The notes: generated by a model from the letters alone, not told the origin. DNA of 64,000 nucleotides from Citrifermentans bremense (GCF_014218275.1 NZ_AP023213.1:3512001-3576000), one strand, 5' to 3'. Positions 34,926 to 43,306 are shown, counted from the first letter of the stretch. Program-made: numbers and translations.

Positions 34926-35663
34926 TTACGGAAAAATCCCGCTCTTCACGAGCCCAAGTTTCTGCAGCCTAAATTGGAGCGACGTCTTCAGGACCCCGAA
35001 GCCGTAAGTCACGCTGCGTCGGAAATTGATTGACGATGCATCCTCGAAATACTTGGTGGGACAGGTCAGTTCACCGATACGGTAGCCGTACCAGATGATC
35101 TGTGCCAGCATCTGGTTGTCGAAAACGAAGTCGTCGGAGTTTTCATCAAGCGGCAATTGCTCGAGGATGTCTTTTGAGAAGGCACGATAGCCGGTGTGGT
35201 ACTCGGAGAGCTTGTGCCCCAGCATCAGGTTTTCAAAGAGGGTGAGAAAACGGTTGGCGACGTACTTGTACAGCGGCATGCCCCCCTTCAGCGCTCCGAT
35301 CCCCAGGATGCGGGAAGCAAGAACCGCGTCGAACTCGTCATAGGCTATGAGTGAGGCCATGGCGGGAATGAGTTTTGGGGTGTACTGGTAATCGGGATGG
35401 ACCATTATGACGATGTCGGCACCGAGTCCGAGGGCCGCCTGGTAACAGCTCTTCTGGTTTCCCCCGTACCCCTTGTTGTCGGCATGAACGATAGTGTGGA
35501 TACCAAGCCGTCTCGCTATGTCCGAGGTCCGGTCGCGGCTTGCATCATCTACGAGCACCACTTCGTCCACGATCTCGAAGGGGATCTCGTTGTAGGTCAT
35601 CTCGAGGGTTTTTTCGGCGTTGTACGCCGGCATCACAACGACAATTTTTTTTCCATTTAACAT
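34926..35663 (-). CDS. GT2 glycosyltransferase, polyprenyl-phosphate-sugar type
   Basis: 245 residues, GAGGA upstream. GT-A motifs [35 protein letters not shown] and [10 protein letters not shown], then [25 protein letters not shown], a pattern seen in DPM1/DPG-like GT2 enzymes without C-terminal helices. It is convergent with the TMTC-like gene at 33041-34855 (70-base gap). The probable product is a lipid-phosphate sugar donor or a surface glycan linkage. Confidence 0.8.
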   Translation of the reverse strand: MLNGKKIVVVMPAYNAEKTLEMTYNEIPFEIVDEVVLVDDASRDRTSDIARRLGIHTIVHADNKGYGGNQKSCYQAALGLGADIVIMVHPDYQYTPKLIPAMASLIAYDEFDAVLASRILGIGALKGGMPLYKYVANRFLTLFENLMLGHKLSEYHTGYRAFSKDILEQLPLDENSDDFVFDNQMLAQIIWYGYRIGELTCPTKYFEDASSINFRRSVTYGFGVLKTSLQFRLQKLGLVKSGIFP

Positions 35664-35803
35664 ATCAAGTCCTCGTCAACATTGGTATACCAGCCATAAG
35701 CAAACTGCGACCGATGATAGCAAGAACAGTCGTTGAATGCATAGCAAAAACATCAACATGCCCCCTTCCCCGCTCCGGGTTGCGCCGGGGCTCCACAATA
35801 TCG

Positions 35804-35832
35804 TTGAAATAGCAGCGCGCCAAGGCTATAGT
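35804..35832 (+). promoter_or_regulatory. Sigma-70 promoter
   Basis: TTGAAA, 17 bases, TATAGT, about 40 bases before the start codon at 35872. Five of six matches in each box make this a strong candidate. Confidence 0.6.
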
Positions 35833-35871
35833 ACCTCCACACTTTATCCTTATGCCACCGAGGGGTTTGCG

Positions 35872-36270
35872 ATGACCACTTTGACGCAAAACGTGATCTT
35901 CTTTCTCATCACCTGCTTCCTGCTGGGCCCGGTGACCGCCTTGGCGGCGGAGCCCCACAAAGAGATTCCGCCCATCGTAGACATGCTTCAGGGGGGAGGC
36001 GCCAAACTCAGCTCCGACAAGAAATACATCGTCAACGACAAAGGGGAGATCATCGCGAAGGAAACTGTGAACAGTTACAAGAAGAAGAGTGCCTCCGAGG
36101 CGGCGATGACGCTCGCTGCCGAGCCGGGAAAGGAAGGCGCACCGGCCGCCCCCACGGTGGTTTTCTGTAACAAGAAATGCGGCCTGATCCAAAAGCACTG
36201 CTACACGGACAACGACGGCAACATCGTCTGCATCAACAACTGCGAGAAAGAGCTGATGATCTGCGACTAA
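35872..36270 (+). CDS. Small exported cysteine-rich protein
   Basis: 132 residues from ATG 35872, with GAGGGG upstream and a promoter before it. Signal peptide ends ALAA-EP. The middle is charged and helical; the last 35 residues contain six cysteines (CNKKCGLIQKHC, CINNC, C near the end), probably three disulphides. No CXXCH. I know no family. It is followed 62 bases later by the OB-fold gene and probably shares its transcript up to the terminator at 36755. Confidence 0.65.
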   Translation: MTTLTQNVIFFLITCFLLGPVTALAAEPHKEIPPIVDMLQGGGAKLSSDKKYIVNDKGEIIAKETVNSYKKKSASEAAMTLAAEPGKEGAPAAPTVVFCNKKCGLIQKHCYTDNDGNIVCINNCEKELMICD

Positions 36271-36332
36271 CCTATACCCCCCTAGAACCCGACCGGTTTT
36301 TGGGCAATCAAACATAGCAGAAGGAGATATGC

Positions 36333-36734
36333 ATGAATGCTTACGTGAAAATTTTTGTTGTGGTACTTGCCATTTCACTCCCAGCCGTCGGCTTATGCGC
36401 CGACAAAGGCGCAGCAAACGAGAAAGCGGCCGCAGGCAAGGTATATCGCGTCAGTGATGTATTCAAGAACAAGGCGCAGTTGAACAAGCAGTCCGTCACC
36501 GTTAAAGGGAAGATCGTCAAGATCTCCGCCGGCATCATGGGCAAAACCTGGATTCACCTGCAAGACGGCAGCGGCAGCGCAGCCGCCAAGGACAACGATC
36601 TGACCGTGACCACGACGCAGGACGCGCCGTCGACGGGTAAGACCGTCACCGTCACCGGTACCGTGGCGAAGGACAAGGACTTCGGCAGCGGGTACTTCTA
36701 TCCCGTCATCATCGAAAACGCCACCATCAAGTAA
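36333..36734 (+). CDS. Exported OB-fold protein
   Basis: 133 residues with AAGGAG upstream. Signal peptide ends GLCA-DK. The mature domain (about 36-133) reads VYRVSDVFKNKAQLNKQSVTVKGKIVKIS, GKTWIHLQDGSG and TVTVTGTVAKDK, a small five-strand OB-fold like the periplasmic tRNA_anti/BOF family. Such exported OB domains often sit near cytochromes. Followed by a strong terminator. Ligand unknown. Confidence 0.7.
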   Translation: MNAYVKIFVVVLAISLPAVGLCADKGAANEKAAAGKVYRVSDVFKNKAQLNKQSVTVKGKIVKISAGIMGKTWIHLQDGSGSAAAKDNDLTVTTTQDAPSTGKTVTVTGTVAKDKDFGSGYFYPVIIENATIK

Positions 36735-36754
36735 CACCCCTCACCGCTACCCCG

Positions 36755-36777
36755 AGCCCCCTGCCCTGCAGGGGGCT
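36755..36777 (+). terminator. Rho-independent terminator
   Basis: AGCCCCCTG and CAGGGGGCT form a 9-bp stem with loop CCCTG, followed by TTTTC, 20 bases after the OB-fold gene. Confidence 0.85.
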
Positions 36778-37036
36778 TTTTCATGTCGCAAGAGCGATTA
36801 GCAAAAGTAAACTTCGTATCAACTCCACGCTCGATTTCGGATGGCTTTCCGTCAAGTAATGTATGGTCAGGACGCAAAACGATAGGCTTCCCTGGTTTTT
36901 CTACCCAGTGCGATCTCAAGCGGCCCGGATAGGCCGTGCCGGATATCAAGGATAGGCGGCTGCGAGTTTGCACGCGAAGACGGCAGGCCCGGGGGGTTGG
37001 GGATGGGCTAACCATAGGACAAAGCTAACGATGTTC

Positions 37037-37065
37037 TTGACAAAGAAAGTTTCGTTGGTTATAGA
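37037..37065 (+). promoter_or_regulatory. Sigma-70 promoter for nonaheme cytochrome
   Basis: TTGACA, 17 bases, TATAGA: a perfect -35 and 5 of 6 in the -10, about 47 bases before the start codon at 37113. Confidence 0.65.
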
Positions 37066-37112
37066 TTGAACCCATTCTTTTCGCCGTGCGGCATGCTATC
37101 AGGAACCCTGTT

Positions 37113-37874
37113 ATGTCTTTTATGCGGATCTCAATGCTGGTTATTGCTGCGGCGGTAATGCTCTGGACTGCGGTGCAAGCCTCCGATGTGTTCGATATCG
37201 TGTTCAAGCCGCGCTACGGCGGCGAAGTCGTCTTCAGCCACGGCATTCACACCAGCAGCCCCAAGATCGCGGATAACTGTCCGACCTGCCACGAGAAGAT
37301 CTACAAGACCAAGAGCAAGAAACCAGTCACCATGGCGCAGATGGAGAAGGGAAAATCCTGTGGCGCCTGCCATGGCCGGATCGCCTTTCCTCTCTCAGCC
37401 TGCGGGCGGTGTCACGCTATCAGGACCATAACCTTCGCCGTGCCCTACGTAGGTAACGTCAACTTCCTCCATAAGCCGCACACCGACAAGTTCCCGTGCG
37501 ACGCATGCCACAACAAACTCTTTTTCCCGGGGAGAAATCCCCATGCCACAATGGCCGAGATGGAAAAGGGAAAGTCATGCGGTGCGTGCCACCGCGGCCA
37601 AAAGGCCTTCGCCCTCAGGGATTGCTCCCGGTGTCACTTGGCGGGAAACCTGCTTATGAAGGTTGTAAACGCAGGCCCCGTGACCTTCAGCCATGGCTTT
37701 CACACCGCGCTCTACCGCTGTACCGATTGCCATCCAAAGATTTTCCCTCTCGATTACACCACTCCGAGGGTGAGCATGAATGAGATGGAAAGCGGGAAGT
37801 CATGCGGCGCATGTCACGACGACTACACGGCATTCACCATCAGGGAAAACTGCGTCAGATGTCATGACATGTAA
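37113..37874 (+). CDS. Exported nonaheme cytochrome of three triheme (c7-type) modules
   Basis: 253 residues from ATG 37113, eight bases after AGGA. Signal peptide ends about VQAS-D. Nine CXXCH sites: CPTCH, CGACH, CGRCH; CDACH, CGACH, CSRCH; CTDCH, CGACH, CVRCH. They fall in three repeats that each contain a strand with F.H..HT, a K[ST]CGACH in the middle and a C.RCH at the end, matching the triheme cytochrome c7 family. Each module should bind three bis-His haems, giving a rod of nine. Promoter is clear. Followed 45 bases later by a Sel1 gene. Periplasmic electron shuttle or wire is the likely role. Confidence 0.88.
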   Translation: MSFMRISMLVIAAAVMLWTAVQASDVFDIVFKPRYGGEVVFSHGIHTSSPKIADNCPTCHEKIYKTKSKKPVTMAQMEKGKSCGACHGRIAFPLSACGRCHAIRTITFAVPYVGNVNFLHKPHTDKFPCDACHNKLFFPGRNPHATMAEMEKGKSCGACHRGQKAFALRDCSRCHLAGNLLMKVVNAGPVTFSHGFHTALYRCTDCHPKIFPLDYTTPRVSMNEMESGKSCGACHDDYTAFTIRENCVRCHDM

Positions 37875-37919
37875 GCTGTCGGCGTGACTCGACCGACGGC
37901 CTTGTAATTGGAGATAGCC

Positions 37920-38996
37920 TTGAAATACCGCAACGCAGCTCCAGCCCTTATCATCCTGACGACCCTGTCGGCAGTAGGCGCCGCCGCACAGGACAAGGCC
38001 TGTTTATCCCTGCAGGGGATGGGGGCGGCAGATCTGCGCAAATCAAAAATAGTCGACGCAGCCCATCCGGCCGGCGCCCCCCAGAACGACCGTTTCTTTT
38101 CAGAACTGGCAGGGGACGGAAACGCCGCCGTCACCAACAACACCGGTGTCGACTACGCCACTGGCCACAACATAGAGCGTAACGTTGCCGAAGCGTTCAA
38201 CTGCTTCTCCATTTCGGCACGGCAATCGCAGCTTGAGGCTGCATACAACCTGGGGGTCATGTACGCATCCGGTCTGGGCGGCAAAAGCGATTACGCACAG
38301 GCGGCGGCTTGGTTCAAGGAGGCGGCCGATCGAGGCGATCCCCAATCACAGTACTTCCTGGGAAACATGTATCGTGAAGGATGCGGCGCACCACGCAACA
38401 TCGCCGAGGCACTGAAATGGTACCGGCTCGCGGCAGAGAAATGGCACATTGGTGCGCAAGAAGGAATTGCCCAGATCTACCTCGCCGGAAATGGCCCTCC
38501 GGACTCCGGACAAGCAACGAAGTGGCACGCTCTTGCCGCCTTGCCCCCTGCCGAGGCGGCCTACCAGGTGGCGCTGCACTGCGACAAAGGCCCCGGGAAC
38601 GCTTGCCACCCGTCAGATACCGCCGTATGGCTGCGCATCGCGGCGGCCTGCGGTAACATTGCAGCGGCTTACGATCTCGCCCAACTATATGAGCGACATG
38701 CCGCGAAGTTCAACACCGGAGCCGAAGCGACGAAATGGTACCTCGTCGCTGCCATGCACGGCCATGCGGAGTCCCAGTTCCGTATAGGCCTTTGGTACAA
38801 CACTCAGGGGCACTCCCGCGACATGGTGCAGGCCTGGGTGTGGCTGGATTTCGCGGCCCGACAAGGCGTGGAAAAGGCTGCCGAAGTGAGGGAAGCTGTG
38901 GTAAGGGAAATGACGCGTAGGGAGTTTTACGCCGCACAAAGACTTAGAAGGGACATGGAGCAGGTTGCGGGGATCCTTCCCCGCGAGTCGCGCTAG
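37920..38996 (+). CDS. Exported Sel1-repeat protein
   Basis: 358 residues from TTG 37920, chosen because GGAG lies six bases upstream; a TTG at 37908 is in frame but too close to that site. Signal peptide ends VGAAA-QD. Sel1 repeats include LEAAYNLGVMYASGLGG, SQYFLGNMYREGCGA and SQFRIGLWYNTQGHS. Two cysteines near residue 26 and several near the middle are unusual. It lies 45 bases after the nonaheme cytochrome and ends just before the bidirectional hairpin at 39031-39065, so the two + strand genes form a unit. Confidence 0.75.
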   Translation: MKYRNAAPALIILTTLSAVGAAAQDKACLSLQGMGAADLRKSKIVDAAHPAGAPQNDRFFSELAGDGNAAVTNNTGVDYATGHNIERNVAEAFNCFSISARQSQLEAAYNLGVMYASGLGGKSDYAQAAAWFKEAADRGDPQSQYFLGNMYREGCGAPRNIAEALKWYRLAAEKWHIGAQEGIAQIYLAGNGPPDSGQATKWHALAALPPAEAAYQVALHCDKGPGNACHPSDTAVWLRIAAACGNIAAAYDLAQLYERHAAKFNTGAEATKWYLVAAMHGHAESQFRIGLWYNTQGHSRDMVQAWVWLDFAARQGVEKAAEVREAVVREMTRREFYAAQRLRRDMEQVAGILPRESR

Positions 38997-39030
38997 TCCC
39001 CCCAGCGGTTTAAAAAACGAGTGAGAAGTA

Positions 39031-39065
39031 AACAAGGGGCAGCCGGGAAAAGGCTGCCCCTTGTT
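39031..39065. terminator. Bidirectional rho-independent terminator
   Basis: AACAAGGGGCAGCC (39031-39044) pairs with GGCTGCCCCTTGTT (39052-39065), 14 bp with a 7-nt loop. It lies between the convergent Sel1 gene and the CX4CH cytochrome pair, so it serves both. Confidence 0.85.
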
Positions 39066-39092
39066 GTTCAGCTAAGGATTTGGCTAGGCACC

Positions 39093-40055
39093 CTAATGGC
39101 AGCCGAAGCACCACGATTTGAAGGTTGCCTGCACCTGGACCGAGCCGTTCGCATGGAGGCTGGGGTCGGTGATGGTGTCGCCGATACCGTTGCCCGGACT
39201 GGACGCGTCAGGATGGCAGAACTGGCACTGGTTAGCCTCTCCTGTTGGCCCTTGGTTGGCATGCTTGCCGCTGTGCCAGACGTTGCTCCCATTGGAGCCA
39301 TTACGAGGAGGGTCGTCGTGGCAGGCGGCGCAACCGGCGGGACCGGTCGAGTACCATGAGGGCGTGGCTCGTGGCACCCCGCCGCCGTAAGTCAAGGTGC
39401 AGAGGACCACAGCATCCATACCCCAGTCATAGGTGTAGTAGCTGAAGGTACCCGATATGTTGTGGCACGCCACGTTGAGGCAGGTCTTGGCGCTGGCGTC
39501 AAAAGTTGGAGCAGGCTTGCCCGCCGCATAGGCAGGCCCATTTTTATCGAAGACAAGTCGGCCGCCGACCTTGTGGCACACAGAGCAGTCAAATGTGTAA
39601 TGACCAGCGACCGCCATGCCTGGCGCGCCGTGGGCGCCGGTCGGGGTACATGAAGGATCCCCGTCCACGCAGACTTCATCCTGCGTCATCAGGGCAGCAG
39701 TCTTAGAAAGGGTAGTGCCTTTCTTCACGTAATAGCTTTCGACGGTGCTGTCATGCGGCACCCACATCTTGCCGTCGTAGATGAACTCCTTTCCGATCGT
39801 GGTATCGAAATAGGTCATGCCGAACACAGCAACCGGGGGGGGGGCAGAAAGCCTCTGCCGCGCTTGTACCGGAAGTTTGCTGACATCCGCGGCGGAGGCA
39901 GCAGATATCGTCTGTTTACTTTCGGATGCGCCGGTTTCTGACGCGCCTTGGGTGACAGTGGAGACGTCGCCGCAGCCGGACACCAGTAACAGCACCAAAG
40001 CAAAAAAATACCGGGTGAAATCGAGGCTCTTTAGGTTTACATATCTCCCAGACAT
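39093..40055 (-). CDS. CX4CH/CX2CH pentaheme cytochrome lipoprotein
   Basis: 320 residues from ATG 40055, with AGGAGG upstream. Lipobox VSGC-G. Residues about 50-110 form a small conserved domain (SAPPPVAVFGMTYFDTTIG, EFIYDGKMWVPHD) shared with its neighbour. Haem sites: CSVCH, CLNVACH (a CX4CH form), CAACH, CQFCH and the terminal CFGCH, where H is the last residue. This mixed CX4CH/CX2CH pattern is the Geobacter-type family (TIGR01904 as I recall). It should be an outer-membrane or periplasmic lipoprotein electron carrier. The paralogue at 40206 lies 150 bases upstream on the same strand. Confidence 0.85.
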   Translation of the reverse strand: MSGRYVNLKSLDFTRYFFALVLLLVSGCGDVSTVTQGASETGASESKQTISAASAADVSKLPVQARQRLSAPPPVAVFGMTYFDTTIGKEFIYDGKMWVPHDSTVESYYVKKGTTLSKTAALMTQDEVCVDGDPSCTPTGAHGAPGMAVAGHYTFDCSVCHKVGGRLVFDKNGPAYAAGKPAPTFDASAKTCLNVACHNISGTFSYYTYDWGMDAVVLCTLTYGGGVPRATPSWYSTGPAGCAACHDDPPRNGSNGSNVWHSGKHANQGPTGEANQCQFCHPDASSPGNGIGDTITDPSLHANGSVQVQATFKSWCFGCH

Positions 40056-40205
40056 GAGTCCTCCTTTTGCAGAGAGTTCCGCAGGATACGGCTGCCACGT
40101 CGAGGGATCGACCCTCATTGCACTCCAAGCAGGTCCTACTACAGATCCACGGCAGATGTCCGCGATGAATTCCAAGCTCACCTGTCGTTGGGATTCAAAG
40201 TAATC

Positions 40206-41180
40206 TCAATGGCAGCCGTAGCAGGCAGAGGTGAATACTGCTGACACATTCGCCGTCCCGTTTGCATGCAAAGTCTTATTGGTGATGGTATCACCGATGC
40301 CGTTCCCGGGGCTGGAAGCATCTGGGTGGCAGAACTGGCATTGGTTGCGCTCACCGGTTGGCCCCTGGCCGCCATGGTTACCGCTATGCCAGACGTTGCT
40401 TCCGGTGGAACCGTTGCGGGGCGGATCGTCGTGGCAGGCGGTGCATCCGGCAGCCCCGGTGGAGAACCACGACGCCGTCGGGCGGGGGGTCGAGCTGCCA
40501 TAGGTAAGCGTTGTCAGGACCGTGGTGTCGAGGCCCCAATCGTAGACGTAGTAACTGTACGAGCCGCTCACGACGTGACACGCCACATTGGAGCAGGTCT
40601 GAGTGGTAGTGTTGTAGGTTGGAGCCGCGAGCCCAGACGCATATGCCGGACCGCTTTTTAAAAAGGAAACACGACCGCCAACCTTGTGGCATACGGCGCA
40701 CTGATAGGCGTAATGTCCGGCAGGAGTTGAGCCGGGACCTCCGTGGGCGCCGGAAGGGGTGCAGGCGGGGTCTCCATCGAGGTAAACGTCCGACTGGACC
40801 ATGGATGCCGCCGTTTTCGTACCAGTCTTTGCAGCGCTTTCCGCCTTACGCGCTGCATAAAAACTATCCACGGTATTGTCGTGTGGAACCCAGGAATTGC
40901 CATCAAAGATGTATTCCTTGCCTGTGTTGGCATCGATGTAGATCATCCCGAAAACAGCTACGGCGGGAGGAGCGGAAAGCTTCTGTTTCCCGCGGGCGGG
41001 AAGGGTGCTTACTTCGGCGCTTGTGGCCACCCTGGTGGTCACTTTGCCCAATGTGGTTGCAGATTGACCGTCAGCCGGTCCGGCAGACGATGAAGTATCC
41101 TGGTTGCATCCGGCGACCAGTAGCACAGGCAAAGCAAAATTAGCAAAAACAAGCCCCAAGTGAAAATGCCTGACGGACAT
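40206..41180 (-). CDS. CX4CH/CX2CH pentaheme cytochrome lipoprotein, paralogue
   Basis: 324 residues from ATG 41180 (GGGAGGGG upstream). Lipobox LVAGC-N. Shares with its neighbour the N-terminal block (SAPPAVAVFGMIYIDANTG, EYIFDGNSWVPHDNT) and the haem series CAVCH, CSNVACH, CTACH, CQFCH, CYGCH, again ending on the haem histidine. The two arose by tandem duplication; the haem half is more conserved than the linker. Promoter at 41333-41361 probably drives both. Whether the CX4CH site binds haem cannot be told from sequence. Confidence 0.85.
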   Translation of the reverse strand: MSVRHFHLGLVFANFALPVLLVAGCNQDTSSSAGPADGQSATTLGKVTTRVATSAEVSTLPARGKQKLSAPPAVAVFGMIYIDANTGKEYIFDGNSWVPHDNTVDSFYAARKAESAAKTGTKTAASMVQSDVYLDGDPACTPSGAHGGPGSTPAGHYAYQCAVCHKVGGRVSFLKSGPAYASGLAAPTYNTTTQTCSNVACHVVSGSYSYYVYDWGLDTTVLTTLTYGSSTPRPTASWFSTGAAGCTACHDDPPRNGSTGSNVWHSGNHGGQGPTGERNQCQFCHPDASSPGNGIGDTITNKTLHANGTANVSAVFTSACYGCH

Positions 41181-41332
41181 GATGCCCCTCCCTTGCATAT
41201 CAACGACAATTGTTCATTTATGAGCCAACAGTTTCACGCTGTCACGCCGTTCAAACAGGAGTTCCACTAATAAAGCTACGACATCAACTGATGAAACGTT
41301 GATGCATGCAGCCTAAGTGAAACTAATCACAG

Positions 41333-41361
41333 GCTATACCATAGCCACGCTAACGTGTCAA
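41333..41361 (-). promoter_or_regulatory. Sigma-70 promoter for pentaheme lipoprotein pair
   Basis: On the minus strand TTGACA, 17 bases, TATAGC. The leader before the start codon would be about 145 bases. Confidence 0.6.
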
Positions 41362-41542
41362 AAAACATTTGGAATTTTATAAATTAAATTTGAGACATTA
41401 ACAGGAAGATCAGTGCCGACGAACTAACGGCAGAGTCTTAAAACCGTCCTGTTAACTGAGATGTGTTAAAAGGAAGGTCGCTTAGAGAGGACGTTGAAGT
41501 CCAGATGCGGGCGGGGGCACAAGTTGAGTTGGGATAAATGAA

Positions 41543-41570
41543 AGGGGCGTCAGGTGCTCTGACCGCCCCT
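41543..41570 (-). terminator. Terminator after small Sel1-like gene
   Basis: AGGGGCGTCAG (41543-41553) pairs with CTGACCGCCCCT (41559-41570) with one bulged C. On the minus strand a modest T-rich tail follows (TTTCATTTA). Confidence 0.6.
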
Positions 41571-41620
41571 CGGCCGGTGAGCCGCATATAGAGACCTATA
41601 AACTTAGAACGCTCTTCCTT

Positions 41621-41917
41621 TCACTTCTCGCTCGCAACTAATGCAAACTGTTGCGTCTCCAACAGTTCCAATTTTTTAGCCCGGCGTAAAAAGCCCACAG
41701 ACTCTTTTTTATTTCGCACTACCCCCCACCCCATTCCGTACATAAGACTGAGGTAAAAGTTGGCTTTCGCGCTATCGCACTTTTTGAATTCTGTGGCCGC
41801 CTCGACATAGCGCTGCTGACGAAAGGCGTTCAAGGCAGAATCGAAATCAGCCAGAACCGGTTGACCAGAAATTGATAAAAGAAACATCGCCAGGAAGAGC
41901 CTGCACAGTCCTTTCAT
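41621..41917 (-). CDS. Short exported TPR/Sel1-like protein
   Basis: 98 residues, GGGGG upstream, signal peptide ends VLA-DF. It then has DSALNAFRQQRYVEAATEFKKC and FYLSLMYGMGWGVVRNKKES, a single helical pair plus one Sel1-like repeat. The same opening is seen in the larger Sel1 proteins of this window (DF..A...F....Y..A...F), so it could be a shortened relative rather than an independent family. Lies alone with a terminator. Confidence 0.6.
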   Translation of the reverse strand: MKGLCRLFLAMFLLSISGQPVLADFDSALNAFRQQRYVEAATEFKKCDSAKANFYLSLMYGMGWGVVRNKKESVGFLRRAKKLELLETQQFALVASEK

Positions 41918-42500
41918 TGTTATCCCCCAACTCGAATTTCACTTCGCTGTTGCATGCTCTGGAGTTCAGCAACGGGCATGCCAACACGGGCCTCAACATA
42001 ACCGGTTGATTTACCGCCATTGACGTGCGAAGCCGCGGGAGCGGCAGTACATCAACGATTGAACACTTGGACGAACAAACAACGGAATGCACCGGTTTAA
42101 CTGAAAAAAAATTCGAACAGGAGTGTTGCGCAGAACTAGAACAGCAGAAGAGAAATCACCGGCGGAAAGGGCGAGGAAGGTGTACTTAGGTTAGAGGTGA
42201 GAAGATGGAGAACATCCATGCAAGGTAAAGGTACTCCAAGTCCCGGAGTCCCGGAGTCCCAGCGTCCCAGAATGCCGGCTAAAGGTGGATTTTGTGACAT
42301 TGGTTGATTCTGCCGCTGGAGGAGAAGCGGGTCAGCGCGTTGCTAATCTTGTTGCTACCTTTGAAACGAAAATGGGATGAGAGGTAAATAGCACCATCCA
42401 GAGAACATTTCAATATTAGAATATTACATATCCCCTCACCCCTCTGGCGGAAACATGGCGGGGGGGGTGAATGAACGGGCGAGGGAAGGAGCGCTGTGCC
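41918..42500. other. Long intergenic stretch between two genomic blocks
   Basis: 583 bases without a credible gene. It contains the four-copy octamer repeat at 42240-42271 and an AT-rich tract around 42360-42435. To the left lie cytochrome and Sel1 genes of moderate GC; to the right GC is clearly higher with many homopolymeric G runs. Confidence 0.5.
42240..42271. repeat. Degenerate 8-bp tandem repeat, four copies
   Basis: GTCCCGGA, GTCCCGGA, GTCCCAGC, GTCCCAGA in direct succession. No flanking gene uses it; probably a local slippage product. Confidence 0.7.
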
Positions 42501-43130
42501 CTACCCCTCGGGGTAGTCGGAGAGCGCCAGGAACGTTTCCTTGAGTTCGAACGAGAAGATGGAGAACATCCTCTCGGCCAGGCGCGTGGTAAGAAGGGGG
42601 GGGAACAGCGGGACGGCCAGCCGGTAGATCAGGTCGAGCATGCCGTCGTGCGGGTTTTCCTCGAGGAAGAGCGCGCCGTACTGCAGGACCGGCGCGAACA
42701 AAAGCGCCTCCTCCATGACCGCGTCGTCCTCGCTGAAATAGGGGAGGATCATCTCGAGCGAGAAGCAAAGACCGGTGCCGCCGGCATCCTCGGAGATGCT
42801 GAGCAGCACCTCGTCCTGCGGCGAACCGAACTCAAGAGATTCGGGGGAAACGCTGCCGGCGGGAAGCACCAGCACCTTGCCGTGAATGGGATCGATCCCA
42901 TAAGGCGCACCCCTGCCGGCCAGGAAGCGCTCCAGGGTCTGGTAGCCCTTGGTCTGCAGCCTTCCCATGCCGCGGTAGAATGCCGGCCGGAACAGGTCGC
43001 GGTTGGCGATCAGCTCCTCCAGCGGCACGAACTCCTGCTCGGCTGCCGCGGGCCGGGCGCTCCGGATCTCCGGGTTATTTACCACGAGCTTGAGGTGACT
43101 CCTCTTGCGCTCGTCTTTGTCCTTGGTCAT
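42501..43130 (-). CDS. Conserved cytoplasmic protein of unknown function
   Basis: 209 residues, GGGGAG upstream, no signal peptide or membrane helix. Basic N-terminus (MTKDKDERKRSHLKLVV) then a mostly hydrophobic alpha/beta body (DEVLLSISEDAGGTGLCFSLEMI, HDGMLDLIYRLAVPLFPPLL). I do not recognise the family. Codon use is like its high-GC neighbours, so it looks native. Single-gene unit. Confidence 0.6.
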   Translation of the reverse strand: MTKDKDERKRSHLKLVVNNPEIRSARPAAAEQEFVPLEELIANRDLFRPAFYRGMGRLQTKGYQTLERFLAGRGAPYGIDPIHGKVLVLPAGSVSPESLEFGSPQDEVLLSISEDAGGTGLCFSLEMILPYFSEDDAVMEEALLFAPVLQYGALFLEENPHDGMLDLIYRLAVPLFPPLLTTRLAERMFSIFSFELKETFLALSDYPEG

Positions 43131-43306
43131 CTATTCTCCCCTGGTGCTGTCTCGACTATGTTTAATACACCGGGGGGCGGACGGGTGTCAAGAAATGCCT
43201 CGAAGCGGGGGAAAGCGGCATCAGGGGTGGGGAACCGGCAGGGGCTGGGGGAGGGTTCCCCCCCCCCGCGGACCGTGGTGCGGCGGAGGGAGGGGACACC
43301 CAAAGT

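Larger units (their letters stand above)
36735..37112. other. Intergenic region before nonaheme cytochrome
   Basis: 378 bases holding the terminator at 36755-36777 and the promoter at 37037-37065. The stretch 36790-37030 shows no gene I trust; small frames on the minus strand there have no codon pattern or family features. Confidence 0.5.
41181..41620. other. AT-rich intergenic region with promoter
   Basis: 440 bases, lower in GC than its surroundings. It holds the promoter at 41333-41361 for the pentaheme pair and the terminator at 41543-41570 of the downstream minus-strand gene. No gene seen. Confidence 0.5.

Noticed and set aside
36790-37015. Minus-strand 105-codon frame between the OB-fold gene and the nonaheme gene
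   Set aside because: It crosses the terminator at 36755-36777, has no start signal and no protein-like features.
41847-42092. 81-codon frame upstream of the short Sel1-like gene
   Set aside because: It overlaps the signal-peptide region of the better supported gene in another frame and lacks a ribosome-binding site.
42501-43130. Antisense open frames over this and other high-GC genes, some longer than 200 codons
   Set aside because: They lack ribosome-binding sites and family motifs and mirror the codon periodicity of the real genes on the other strand.
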